A stretch of 64,000 nt of DNA. Source: Apostichopus japonicus. Lineage: Eukaryota > Echinodermata > Holothuroidea > Aspidochirotida > Stichopodidae. Below, piece by piece: positions 1 through 10,934 of the stretch (position 1 is the stretch's first letter; every line of letters starts with the position of its first letter). The translations under genes were made by a program, and so were the position numbers. The stretch is taken from contig NC_092563.1 of assembly GCF_037975245.1 (NCBI RefSeq), positions 28,545,960 to 28,609,959 of the forward strand, in the 5' to 3' direction. A model generated the notes under the pieces. That model was not told where the DNA came from and did not search any database. It worked only from the letters and a program-made list of their open reading frames with translations.

Positions 1-205
1 CAGCGAGGAATATAACCAGAAGGTCCAAGATGCTTAAATAAGTGATACCTTGCCACATTTAACATATATATGAGACTATTCAATGTATCACTGTAGACAA
101 CTTTTTCAAGCTTTGACCACTGTATCACTCAACAACGAGATTCACCAAATAGTGCTATGGATGTTGAGTAAGAATAGATAAAATGACAAACACAAAGGTA
201 CTTAC

Positions 206-279
206 CGAGCAATCAACAACAGACAGGTGAGGCCAAATGGCATCAGTATTTCTACCGCTGTTCCTATTGGTCTTCTTAG
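206..279 (-). CDS. ABCA-like gene, second coding exon
   Basis: Acceptor ATTTCAG ends at 280 and donor CG|GTAAGTACC begins at 205. The 74 bases enter in phase 0 and leave with two bases carried over. They encode the first membrane helix. The next exon must lie left of the window; no further exon is visible in 1-205. Confidence 0.8.
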
Positions 280-1869
280 CTGAAATACAAAAGTTGATAT
301 TTACCACCCAGAAAACGAAATCGTTTTGTGCTTAAGATGCCTAAACATACTCAGTTTGGGTAAGCAATACATGTTAATATACAGGAAGTTGTGCACACCA
401 ATATGAAGGTTATCTATTGATTAAGGCTGCAATGTATAAAGCAAGGTATCAAGAATCAGTTATGATGTTGACAAAGTATCAACCATTGAATTCACTGGTG
501 AGGATTTTACAGTATAGAAGTTTTATTCCAATTACTAATAAAAATACCTTTAAGATTTTTGTTAATAGACTGAGAGTTCTACATGAGACTGTGAAATATT
601 TTGACAAGCTACAAGTCATCTGGTAGAAATCACCACACAAATTGCCAGTCTGAGACCAATTGAGATAACCTATTGCCTCCTTGAACCAATTTTACCACCA
701 TATGAAATAACATGTTGACCCCTTGTAGCTGAAACTGGATAAGGGCCACTTGTGTGTGCATACAGCAATACTACATATCAACTTTCCTTGAACTTCTGTA
801 GATGACTGAATGTTCTATTAAAGACTTATAGAGCCCCTTCACACAACTTAACTGAATTTGACCAAACTATGTTCACCAAACGAAAATCATACCATTGGAG
901 ATTTGACAGATTTATTAATTTATAGCTTTAAGTTGGAAGTTATCTTGTTTAAAAGGTTTCAGACTTTGACAGCTGTCAACCTCTTTTGACCCCTACCAGT
1001 TTCAACCATGGGGCATCTATCTACCAAGTATGACATTGATTCAACTTGTGGTTGATAAGATATCATTTCTAAAATTGGTTTGGACTTTTTCAAATTAAGC
1101 CCCACCAGCTCCTGAATGTTATAATGAGGTCAAAGCTGTGTTTGCAATGAGCATTACTAGTGTAGTAACATCACAATATTTTAACAAGTGTGAACTAAAT
1201 CGGACATTCGGTTGAAGAGATATTGCCATTATATGGCCGTCACACACACACACACCTATACATACACACGCCAGCACGATTGCAAAGGTTACTGAGCCTT
1301 TGACATCGTAACCAAAAGCCTTGATATCATTTCTACGTAAACAGCAAAAATGCTGGATTTAAACACATAACAATCCTAGTCGAAAAAATACGATCTAAGT
1401 ACTATGGATGGTCTCAGGAAATGGGAGGTTATTGACTGGCGGGGTCTGGTTATAGAGTGAGCAGTGTTAAAAGGGGACCAGTGTAGAGAGTGCTGTGGTT
1501 GTGATGAGACAGGTAAGCAAAGAGTGAGGTAACAGATAAAAGTTTCAATTTATATATGCAGACCTAGAGCACCAATAAACGCAGAGGCCTGCTCATATGA
1601 TGGCATATTAATATCATACAATGAGCATTTATACATAAATTAAATTCAGCTCCTTTTCAAAGTCACTAAGTATGAAATTTGGTACAGTATTTAAGTAACT
1701 TCAGATACCCTGTGTGCTATACATTTCTGATCAATCATGAAATTCTAACCTGCGCAGAATAAAAAAAATGTAAGGAAAAGTAAAGCAAAGCAGACAATAA
1801 TTAGGCATCACTTACCTGTAGAATAAAATTTTTCCACATCAACAGCATGAGCTGCGATAACCACCCCAT
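206..1869 (-). CDS. ABCA-subfamily ABC transporter, 5' end only (2 coding exons)
   Basis: Two minus-strand exons join in phase to give a 42-residue N-terminus, MGWLSQLMLLMWKNFILQ followed by LRRPIGTAVEILMPF and GLTCLLLIAR. This is the typical ABCA start: a short cytoplasmic stretch with the (L/M)WKN motif, a basic patch (LRRP), then the first membrane helix (about residues 25-42) ending in arginine, as in ABCA1 and its relatives. ABCA proteins are full-length lipid transporters with two membrane halves and two ATPase domains; neither ATPase is in the window. The gene continues beyond position 1. The subfamily member cannot be told from so little. The exon 1 donor and both exon 2 splice sites match consensus, and the phases agree, which makes a chance match unlikely. 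Confidence 0.8.
280..1815 (-). other. ABCA-like intron 1
   Basis: No coding potential is seen. From about 660 to 1340 it holds a degenerate dispersed repeat with TTTGACC-type motifs, related to the array at 33.2-34.6 kb, ending in a short CA microsatellite (1229-1245). Confidence 0.5.
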
Positions 1870-1890
1870 TGTGGAGAGTTCTTCACAGTT
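1816..1890 (-). CDS. ABCA-like gene, first coding exon
   Basis: Acceptor TTCATTCCAG precedes 1890, so an upstream untranslated exon is expected to the right. ATG is at 1869-1867. The 54 coding bases end in CAG before donor GTAAGTGATG at 1815, phase 0. The 21 bases from 1890 to 1870 are 5' untranslated. Confidence 0.8.
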
Positions 1891-2576
1891 CTGGAATGAA
1901 AGCAAACACAAAAGGAGATGTGTAAATACCAAATGGAATTGGTTGTCAACACAGTGCAAACATAGAACTATACTTAAGAGAATATTGTGATAAAAATACT
2001 AATAAATTACTAAAAACTAAAAAAAATTCTATAGGAAATAAGAAAATGCTTGCTATATATTTGCAATGGAAAATTGAAATATCATATAATAGGGCAGAAA
2101 GCTTACAAAAGTCATACATCACATAGCAATATATATGCAAGTGACAAAGTTGGTGCTTGAATATTACCTATATTATTCAAAACACAAAAACATAAAGATA
2201 AATATAAATATAGCATAATGGGACTGTCGCTGATTTTATGTGATTAGAAAACTATGCTCTGGTTTGACTTCACCAATTGCATCAACAAGCTGGCAGATAT
2301 GAGCAAATTAAACCTGAAGTTGTCCATTCTACATGTCCATTCCGTAGTTATATAACCTAGGCCTAACTAAACACTCAAAAGTAGGTTATCATTTACTGTT
2401 TTAAAGGGTGTGAAGACTCGCGCAAAAAGAGACGTCTAATGCCGGTAATCTGACCTAGTTTCGAATGAGGTGTAACAGAAGTGTCATACTAGTCAGTACA
2501 TACAGCTACGGTCAATACCCACAGCACATTGTACAAACAATACAGCGATGGACATCTCAGGTCCAGCTAAAGATAA

Positions 2577-2862
2577 GGCCGTGGCTATTCTTACGACGAG
2601 TCGTAACAATTATTTATAAACTATTCTTACGACAAAGGCAAATTCAAGCGCAGTAAAGTAAATAAAGCAACTGCGCATGTAGTAGGGGTAACCCTAACCC
2701 TAAACATAACCCTAAACCTCAATCCTAACCCTTACCCTAACCCTAACCGGAAATTATTGTTTCTCCTCGTCGTAAAAATAGTACTCCGGGTCATGAAAAT
2801 AGCAACTGCGCATGCGTAGTCGGGAATTATTCTTACGACTAGTCGTAACAATAGCCACTTTG
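2577..2862. mobile_element. MITE with TIRs and 9-bp TSD, telomere-like interior
   Basis: The insertion is flanked by TAAAGATAA at 2568-2576 and 2863-2871. The uninterrupted site survives in copy B at 35178-35186 (TTATCTTTA). The ends are inverted repeats of about 35 bp: GTGGCTATTCTTACGAC on the left and, reverse-complemented, GTGGCTATTGTTACGAC on the right. Each arm itself contains a near-palindrome around TTACGACTAGTCGTAA. A TSD of 8-9 bp fits hAT or Mutator-like elements; no transposase is encoded. Confidence 0.8.
2689..2749. repeat. Telomere-like CCCTAA repeats inside the MITE
   Basis: About ten degenerate units of CCCTAA (TTAGGG on the other strand) lie at the centre of the element. Variants include CCCTAAA, CCCTTA and TCCTAA. 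Their position inside a TSD-flanked element argues that they arrived with it rather than by a chromosome-end fusion. Confidence 0.75.
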
Positions 2863-3009
2863 TAAAGATAACAAGGTATCACATTTCATTACTGTACTTT
2901 CTGCCTTTGTAGCGACACAAACAAAACGTCACTTGCAAGCAACAGAAAGTTCACTTTTTCAGATGGCTGCTCGCAGTTTGGGGCAAGTCTTCAATGCCTT
3001 TAACTTCCA

Positions 3010-5508
3010 ACTTTTTAGTTTCCGGGCCTAGCCTATTTATTTTTTTGATGGCAAGGATAAGTAATTCTTCCTGATTAACTAAAATTTAGACCAAAAAGCG
3101 ATGTTGGTATGCATTATCTGTTAACTTGTGAAACCTATCCTGCTACAGTAACGTCAGTCAAACTAAACTTGGTCTAGAATACTAGAGCACCAATGGTGCA
3201 GAAGCTCATACCTTTTCGAGCTGAAAAATGTAGGGCCCACAAAACCAATTTTGGGCCTGTGAGGGATACCCCCCCCCCCCCTCCGTTAGCAGAATCCTGG
3301 CCACACCACTGGCTATAATTCCTATTTTCCCCTTTAAATCCTATTTTACCCACTCTCTCAAACAATACCACTGACCTACCCTAAATTAAACTTTCTCCCC
3401 TCTACCTTAGCAGATATAACAATCACTCCCTACAAGACATAACTTCACAAGCTGCCTACATACCTCAGGCTCAAAGACTTCTAAGAATCGGCAAGTGCTG
3501 ATTGGCTATAGGGCTCTCATGCTTACAGTTCAACAGTTAATAACAACTCCCAGTCCTGCTTTAATTCCACTAACAGCCTTTGCAGAGCTTAACCACAAAT
3601 GTAAACAAACACTGCAGGGACTGGGAGACAAATTAAAGGAGCTTTGGCAAAAAGTGAAGGCTCAGATTTTTTTAAACAATGGGGATTAATTGTAATTAAT
3701 TAACTTTTGACCAAAAATTTTTAGGCATCACCTTATTCATACACAATCCAACAATCATCAGTTCAACTTTGAATATGATCCATCAAAATCTTGAGGAGAT
3801 TGAGATATTTGAAAGTATTACAAAGAATGACCCCCGATGACCCCCTAAATGACCTTTGACCTCAATTTTCCGAACACCCCTCGTAACTCTCATCCCGAGG
3901 AACATTGTGACCAAGTTTCATTATAATTGGCCATACACTGTACGAACAGCAGCAATTTGAAAATATAGGACCGCGGCCCGGGCCACAAAAGACCCCTAGT
4001 TGATCTTTGATCTCAAATTCATGAACACCCTGAAGGTAAAACTACCATAGTATAGTCAGTATGCGAAGTTCGCCATACTGCGAAGTTCGGGCACCCTAAG
4101 AAATACACAATTTTCACCATGAAAACCTACAGGAAGAGCCAAATTTCACCAAAAAGTACGAAGCTACAGTTATTTTCTCTCCAAAATGACCTGTGTGCAA
4201 GAAATTACTTACATATTTGTCAATAAAATGACGAAGATCTATGAAGTCTGTTATAGTTACTGAAAGAGCAACAGCGCCACCAATTTTTACCAGCGCCACA
4301 CTGTAGGTTGCGTGTCCGAACTTCGCAATACTCTAGCAAAGAAATACCAGTTCCACAATCACGAAGAATTTTCTTGGAAAACAACGTGAAAACAGTTTGC
4401 AGGAAAGAAAGTTTGGCCGTGTATCGTACTAAAACACAATTCTCCCACCATATGAAGTATATTTTCTGGTGATTTAGACCAGAAGATTTAGTTTTGGGGT
4501 CTTTTAAGTCTTAAGTGGCCGAACTTCGAAGTCACCATCCTACTATCGTGACAGACCCTCAACATTGTACCATGGAATCTGTAGGAGAAGAAGCATTTTG
4601 CGTATTTCCACAAAATGGCCCATTACGGCCCACAGGTGACCTTTGACCCCAAATTTTGGACCATCTCTGATGGCCCTATACCCAATGGTCCTTGTGTCCA
4701 AGTTTCATGAAATTCCATCAAACACTGTGTGAGTGGGAGCGGTTTTACCAATTGTTGACGGATAGAGTGATAGAGCGATAGACGCCGCACTGTAACAATA
4801 GCTCACACCAGCATGCTGGTATGAGCTAATAATTAGGCCTAGGGCCCAGCCTATTCCTAACTTAATGCAGGCCTAGGTTAGCCTTGGCTACTACGGTACT
4901 ACCATAAGGCCTATTTGAAATTTAGCCGAATGAACTAGCCTAGTATTCATATTGTAATTTTAGCCTACCATGACGTTAGGCTAGAATTTTCATATTTACC
5001 TGCTATCAGGCCTACTTGCAATTCGAATTTTCAAAAGTTCAGTGTTTCTTCAGAAGGCTCGTGATACAACAACAATAATAATTGGCCCCAGGTAGGCTGT
5101 CTAACTTTGGTCCTTCGTAGTGTTCCTCATTCAGAAAGTTGATTTAACGACTAGGAGGTCGTATTAATAAATGAGCAATCTAAAGTAAGCAAGCTTGGAA
5201 AGTACAGTGTGCCCCAACGTACATGTGCATTAATTCGCCGGACAACAATTTGTCAGACGTTCGATCTGTTCCGCTTACACAGTTAACAATAACGCTGTAG
5301 CTAGCTGGGTATCGGTTCGTGACAGCGCAGCTTAGACTGTTACCTAAGGTGAAATATCTTTGCTGTTACATAGCTGTTGTTGCGAAGGAGCAGATGCATA
5401 TTCATTAGTGAGTAAACTGACCCCGCCCCAAGCAGGAACAATTTCCATCGTTCACGAAAAAATGATATTTTGATATTTTGTTTCATCTAGAAACAACTCC
5501 TTGGTTAC
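3010..5508. other. Intergenic, degenerate repeats, no gene seen
   Basis: The span contains a lone hAT-like right terminus at 3290-3311 (C-run, then GGCCACACCACTG). It also has a dispersed repeat with TGACCTTTGACC motifs (3850-3862, 4637-4649). Inverted copies of a CGAAGTTCGG-type motif lie at 4067-4090 and 4316-4330, with another near 4520. No reading frame looks coding. The right part (5100-5480) is less repetitive and could hold an untranslated first exon or promoter of the ABCA-like gene, but nothing decides this. Confidence 0.4.
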
Positions 5509-5872
5509 CAGTGGCGGCGGAACCGGGGGGGCTTGGGGGGCTCAGCCCCCAATGAAAAAGTTGAGGGGGCAAATGCATGATAAGCCCCTCCAATATTTAC
5601 CAAGGCTCCGAAACGTGCATCTGCCCATTTTTCAATGCATACTTGTCGATCTGTCCGATGCACACGTATACTATATAGGTGTAATAATTTTAGTAATTGC
5701 TGGGGGACCCTCGGCCCGTCCCCTGGCTATAGACCACATTGTCACCCCAACCGCGTCTTCACGCCCCGTGAAAAGTGGAAGCAGTGAGTGTGAGTACCAG
5801 TAAGCGTAACACAACTTCGTCTTAGGCCAATGACTTGCCTCATTTCAGCCAGTTCTCCAACATCCCCTTACT

Positions 5873-6274
5873 TAGTGGCGGAGCGTCCATATATACAGTC
5901 AGGGGGCGGATGCCCCCCCCCCCGACAGACTCAAATGGACTGCTGGCGCCCTTTTCGGCTTTTCAATATACTTTTTACTTATTCGCTATTATTGACTATT
6001 TTATTGCGCTCTCATATACCTATTGACATTTGTCATATTCTGTTGGTGTAATTTTCCGACAAAATGGCGACGACACCTATTTATTCTCCGTTTATCTGCA
6101 AATTAGCAAGGCCCGGAAAGGGTCATTTCCTGCAATCTAGGGAGTATCTTTACTCCAAATTTTTCTGTACGCTCCGCGCCAACCTGTGGTGGCGCTCCGC
6201 TTAGATAGTGTCGAAAGCGCCCCTACAGACCATTCTTGCCCCCCCCCCGATCAATACCCCTAGCTCCGCCACTG
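5873..6274. mobile_element. hAT MITE, 402 bp, perfect 8-bp TSD
   Basis: Ends TAGTGGCGGAGC and GCTCCGCCACTG are inverted repeats. CCCTTACT lies immediately on both sides (5865-5872, 6275-6282). It is a sister of 28710-29110, matching along most of its length, including C-runs just inside both ends and the core hairpin at 6166-6207. It is inserted in the larger element 5509-8454. Confidence 0.88.
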
Positions 6275-7378
6275 CCCTTACTACACTCAAAAACGTCTTT
6301 GCGAGTACACTACGAGTATAATAGCTACTCTCTTAAAACACCATCGAATATACAAATCAGTGGCGGATCCAGGATTTCGCCGAAGGGGGGGCCCAGATGG
6401 GAAATGCCTAATCGTCGTCCTGGGGGAGGGGTCTAAGGCCCCACTCCCCTTTGGAAAAATTTCACAAAATATGGAGGTCCTCGGTGCAAGCTGGTGCTAC
6501 TTTTCGTGAAAGTTTGGAGTAAAATTTATTTCCAATAAATCATGTATTCATGGTTTGCCGGGCATATATTTGCAATTTCGAGCAATGAGCTGGGATTTAC
6601 GTCTTTGGGGAGTAGGTGGTGATGCAAACTACTTTTTACCAGGCTACTCCAGGCCATTTCATCTTGGATGTCCCCTTCCAGATGGAGACTATTGATGCAG
6701 TCAGAGTGCCACTCTCACCTTCACTTTATCAGAATGATGGTGTACTCTTTTTGCAAATTTATTTTACAAAAAAACACACGCACAGTGGCGTAGCTAGGAT
6801 TTTTTGAGTGGGGGGCCATGGGGGGCTGTTCTTTCTTGTGGGGGGGGGGCGGAGTTTACTATCTAAGCGGAGCGCCACCTTGGTTGGCGCGGAGCGTACA
6901 GAGAAAATTTGAGATTTCAGCACCCCCCAGATCGCAGGAGATGGCACCTGTGAGGCAAAATAGCAACCAAAAAGATGTGCAACTTTGGTGACAGAAATGC
7001 AAAAAAGTTTTTTCTCTTTCATGCTGACTGGCCTTGCCAACTCAGCCAGACTTTTAACTTGAGGGAAGTTGGCATCATTTCTCGTTTCAAGCTGTCAAGG
7101 CCTTTCTCCCAACTCAAACCCCTGTGGGCTACCGGTAGATTTGCAGGATATGCCCACATGTGGACTTAAATAGCATTAGAGGAAGGGGGTGGAAGACTAA
7201 CACGCATCGATGTTTCGGTAATGGTCCACATTGATGGCTCGGTGCTTATTAGGCCATTTATTGGGTTTCTTGAGGCAGCTGTCATCAGAATCTGGCTTTT
7301 TGTGCCAATCGATGACCGATAACATGTATTGGTATGTAAATTTCTTCTTCATATATCTAGCAACACTCTAAAAACAAA

Positions 7379-7578
7379 TGAGTGGATTTCATTCCATTGG
7401 AGTGATCACTCGGCGCACTTCAAATTAAGAGTAAAATTTAACTCTATTGGAGTTAACCCTCACTCCTAATATGAGTGAATATAACTCTATTAGAAGTTAA
7501 GATTTACTCCAATGGAGTGGAAATTCACTCTTATACCGGAATGTGCTCAGTGATCACTCCCATGGAGTGAAATTCACC
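7379..7578. mobile_element. Fold-back element, about 200 bp
   Basis: The left arm, starting GAGTGGATTTCATTCCATTG, and the right arm, ending TGGAGTGAAATTCACC, are inverted copies over about 37 bp. Both include GGAGTGATCACT or its complement. The middle repeats the ACTCC/GGAGT motif in both orientations. No TSD is clear. Confidence 0.6.
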
Positions 7579-7616
7579 TATGTTTTTATCAGTACAGTAC
7601 AGTGCATATCATCATA

Positions 7617-7646
7617 GACGTACGTACGTACGTACTACGTACGTTC
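7617..7646. repeat. ACGT microsatellite
   Basis: A run of ACGT units with one slip; every unit is self-complementary. Confidence 0.8.
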
Positions 7647-8454
7647 GTATATCAGACGCACTCGATACCCACGATACGATACGGTCCTGGAGAAACTATT
7701 TCCATTCATCATATTTTAAGGCGATACAGTAGTGAGTATTGAACAGGCACAGCCGCATGTTTGCAGGAAATTCAGAATTCCCAATATTTTATATCTCTAC
7801 CAGTAGTGAAAATCATGTTTCGACAGTTTCGTGGACATAAAAAGTTGTTTTGTGGAATATTCAATGACATATCAGGGGCGGATGCAGGATTTGTGACAGG
7901 GGGGGGGGTCTGACTGGTCCAGCCGCGCCTGAACGTAAGACTATCTAAGCGGAGCGCCATCATCGGTTGGCGCGGAGCGTACAAGAAAATTTTTGGCTTT
8001 ACAAACCCCCCAGATGGCCGGAAACGGCACTTCCCGAGTATTCTAAGCAGCATGTACCTAGCCTGAAAATATGGATCTCATGTCTGCAATTTCAGGCCCC
8101 CCGTAGCTACGCCACTGATCACGCATGGGGCACTTTCCCTCGAACGCGGTAAAAAAAAAAAAATCAGGATTTTCAAAAAGGGGGGGCCCGGGCCCCCCCT
8201 GGATCCGCCCCTGCAAATTACAATGTTTTTACAGACTTTTACGTGCAATCTGAGAAATTGCAGACTTGACACCCATATTTTAGGGCTAGGTATTCGCAGC
8301 ATAAAACACACGGGAAGTGCCGTTTCCGGCCATCTGGGGGTTTGAAATAACCCAAAATTTTCTTGTACGCTCCGCGCCAACCGATGGTGGCGCTCCGCGT
8401 AGATAGTCTCCACACATTAGCCCCCCCAATAATTTTTCCGTTCCGCCGCGCCTG

Positions 8455-9086
8455 CTGGTTACATGAATTCTACATTAGATGTAAAAAGATTCTTAACAAA
8501 TATCTTATTTTTGAGAAAAATAAAATAATATATGAAACTTAGGCAGTACTAGACCATCTATTTCTATGAAGATGCACAGACTATATCCACACCATTTTTG
8601 CACATAAGAATCAGAGCTGAATGGGATATATACGACGAAGGTAGATTCGATTACTTATAATAGTTGCTAGAATATTCGGTTATCTTTAAGTCAAATAATT
8701 TCATTATATCATTATGCAGGGCGAAGTTATGATTTTTTTGCCGGCAGGTTTTTTACGAGCAAGTTAATTATGTCTATTTAACATCTTTAGAAACAGCCCC
8801 GTTACGATTTTGAGTCAGTGAACCATCAAGAAACAAATGAGCAGGATAGTTTTAAAATATAGGCTATATGCTCAACTGAACATGAGACTTTCCGACAGTT
8901 ATAAAAGTTTAAAGTAGGCGTGTAATTAATTTCTTCTCGCTTCTCGGCCTTTTGGCTAATATCAAGGGTAGCATTATGTTCCCCTTCTGGGGAAATCGTG
9001 ATACACACACAGGCTGACGATGAATCACATGTAGTCACAGTCTTGATGCAAGGGGACTGGAGTTGAGAGCGGATCCGTCGTTTAGT
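8455..9086. other. Spacer between hAT elements
   Basis: No gene is seen. The only recognisable item is the U2-like segment at 8937-8972. Confidence 0.4.
8937..8972 (+). pseudogene. U2 snRNA 5'-end fragment
   Basis: CGCTTCTCGGCCTTTTGGCT followed by AATATCAAGGGTAG matches the highly conserved first ~35 nucleotides of U2 spliceosomal RNA with only a few changes. Similarity stops after this, before the branch-site-pairing and Sm regions, so it cannot be a working U2 gene. It may be a truncated retrocopy or the head of a U2-derived SINE. Confidence 0.75.
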
Positions 9087-10404
9087 CAGGGGCGTATCCA
9101 GGGGGGCGCAACAGGCGCGCGCCCCCCTATTGGCCGTCACAAAAAAAAAGTTTAGCAAAAAAAAATTTCAAAAAAATTGATGACGACCTTTATGTGAGAT
9201 GTCGGTGATCGCTCAACCCCCCCCCCCCCTCCCGTATGCTTTATTTTTTGTTTGCCAAAAAAAGGTTCTGGCGAAGTTCGGCGGCATAATAGTTTTAGAA
9301 ACATAGATGGTAATTGTGTTTGTATTATCACTATAAACACTAAGTGACATGCCAGCCATACTAAATTGTGCATTTTGTGTCCATATTTACTGGAAATGTT
9401 GCTTATTATTAAGGTCGAAAAATGGATCACATATGGCCATGGGCGGCGATCCTGGGTGGAGGGGGGATATATCCCCCCATGAAAATGGGTGGAGGGGATG
9501 TAATGCACCATATTCCCCCCCCCCCACCAAATGCCAGGGATAAGAATGTTTTCATGCCTACATTTATGCATCTTCGTTAATGTATACTGCGTTTTTTTAG
9601 CTTCATTTCTCGCCTACCATAAACGCAGTGCGATCTTTTCAAATAAACCGTCTTTATAAAGCTAAAATAGTTGACTGTAGGCTTCATTGGCCCTATAACA
9701 ACAAAATGTATTATTGCGCCCACGGTATTGATATAGTACATATATGCACCCTCATAGTATTCATATAGGCCCTATAGTAGGCCTACACACGTACATGTTC
9801 CCTCGAACAGCTGAGAATCTCATGTAACCAGGGTAATGCTTAATACACGTTTCACCTGGATGCCCTAGCAATCGGTACCTAGGAATGTAACTATGTGTAA
9901 TTGTGTATTGCATGTGTATAGGCCTATAATAGCCTGCATGAGGCCATTTTCTTCATCGAATAATATAAAAGAGCTCTCGAACATTCTAACGTTGCGCCTG
10001 AAACAAGATTGACAGGGGCAATTTTCCCAAAATAACACCCGAAATTAAAAAAAAAGTATTTTGGATCCTGATTATGAGATATTTCGGACATGACATCCCT
10101 ATTTTAAAGTTGGGTATATGCCGCTTGGAAACCTCGGGAAGTGCCGTTTCCGGCCATCTAGAGGGTTTGTTAATTCCAAAATTTTCTTGTACGCTTTGCG
10201 CCAACCCATGGTGGCGCTACGCTTAGATAGTCAACAAGGTCATATCCCCCCCCCCCCCACTCGGAAGTACGGATCGCCGCCCATACATATGACACTCGAA
10301 AACAAAAAATGTACACCCCTCCCCTTAGACCCATCCCCCAGGACGGCGATCATTCATGCCTGACGACCCCCCCCCCCTATTGAAAAATCCTGGATACGCC
10401 CCTG
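9087..10404. mobile_element. hAT-like element with perfect 16-bp TIRs
   Basis: CAGGGGCGTATCCAGG (9087-9102) is exactly the reverse complement of CCTGGATACGCCCCTG (10389-10404). GTTTAGT is duplicated directly outside both ends (7 bp). No intact transposase frame is found. It contains the nested element 9438-10285. Confidence 0.78.
9438..10285. mobile_element. hAT-like element nested in 9087-10404
   Basis: Ends CATGGGCGGCGATCC and, reverse-complemented, TATGGGCGGCGATCC differ at one base. Flanks CATATGGC (9430-9437) and CATATGAC (10286-10293) agree at 7 of 8. The core hairpin is at 10188-10231, near the right end, with a C-run between it and the terminus. Confidence 0.75.
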
Positions 10405-10640
10405 GTTTAGTAGTTTGGTTTTTCGTGCCCAGGTTCCTTCCTGGGTGACTTTTCTTAAAAGGTAATTCATTTGAAGCTGTAGTTTACCTATGTGCAGTGG
10501 CGTCGTGCCCATTGGGGCCCGGGGGGCACAGACCCCCAAAATTTTGTCAAAGGTGTCATAAAATTTTGTCAAAATTTAAAAAAAAAAGTGTTTTCGAAAT
10601 CGAAAAGTAGACTAAATAGTCAATTGCTCTTTGATGGTCG

Positions 10641-10934
10641 TTGCGGACTTTCCACACACATCACAGACGACACAAAGACATGTTGGAGAAGGGGATGTTC
10701 GACACATATCCAAACGTCGCTCGTGCCTACCAGCTAATTCTCACCCTGCCAGTCACTTCCTGCTCATGCGAGCGCAGCTTTTCGGCGTTAAAGTTTGTGA
10801 AGAATTCGTTGCGGACGAGCATGTCCCAAGCACGCCTGAGTGACCTGATGGGGCTGGCCACGCACCCCGACCGCGCGGAAGCGTGCAAGCAGACTGCCAT
10901 TGACTCATTTTGGAACCTAACACAGCGACGTTGA
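10641..10934 (+). pseudogene. hAT transposase C-terminal dimerisation domain, truncated
   Basis: The open frame of 97 codons carries the hAT C-terminal signature: YPNVARAYQLILTLPVTS, then CSCERSFSALKFVKNSLRTS and SQARLSDLMGL, ending 24 residues later. In hAT transposases (Ac, Hermes and animal relatives) this segment mediates dimerisation and contributes to the catalytic fold. The first codon of the frame is TTG; the first ATG is at 10680, already inside the domain, so no translation start is supported. The BED zinc finger and the catalytic acidic residues are absent from the element. It is a dead remnant of the family that presumably moved the surrounding MITEs. Confidence 0.88.

Larger units (their letters stand above)
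2404..3003. repeat. Dispersed repeat, copy A (interrupted by a MITE)
   Basis: This stretch matches, in reverse complement, 35049-35422. Shared blocks include TGTGAAGACTCG, GACATCTCAGGTCCAGCTAA, GCGACACAAACAAAACGTCA and TTGCAAGCAACAGAAAG (copy A spelling; copy B has small differences). Copy A carries a 286-bp insertion at 2577-2862 that copy B lacks. Copy B carries about 75 bp near 35249-35325 that A lacks. Confidence 0.8.
6783..8117. mobile_element. hAT-like element, third nesting level
   Basis: Terminal repeats CAGTGGCGTAGCTA and TAGCTACGCCACTG are perfect over 14 bp. Flanks CACACGCA and ATCACGCA agree at 6 of 8 positions. Core hairpins occur at 6859-6900 and 7940-7982. The interior also holds a fold-back element (7379-7578) and an ACGT microsatellite. 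Confidence 0.62.
6358..8213. mobile_element. hAT-like element nested in 5509-8454
   Basis: Left end CAGTGGCGGATCCAGG and right end, reverse-complemented, CAGGGGCGGATCCAGG match except one base. Only CAAAT (5 bp) is duplicated directly at both ends, so the boundary evidence rests mainly on the terminal repeats. It encloses 6783-8117. Further unpaired hAT-like ends at 7873 suggest yet another damaged copy inside. Confidence 0.55.
5509..8454. mobile_element. hAT-type element, outermost of a nest
   Basis: The left end CAGTGGCGGCGGAACC and the right end (reverse complement CAGGCGCGGCGGAAC) form imperfect terminal inverted repeats. Flanks TTGGTTAC (5501-5508) and CTGGTTAC (8455-8462) agree at 7 of 8 bases, as expected for an aged hAT target duplication. 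The 2946 bp include at least three other elements (5873-6274, 6358-8213, 6783-8117). No transposase is recognised. A conserved hairpin core lies close to the right end at 8364-8407. Confidence 0.7.

Noticed and set aside
3290-3311. hAT-like right terminus
   Set aside because: No matching left end or duplication found, so no element was called.
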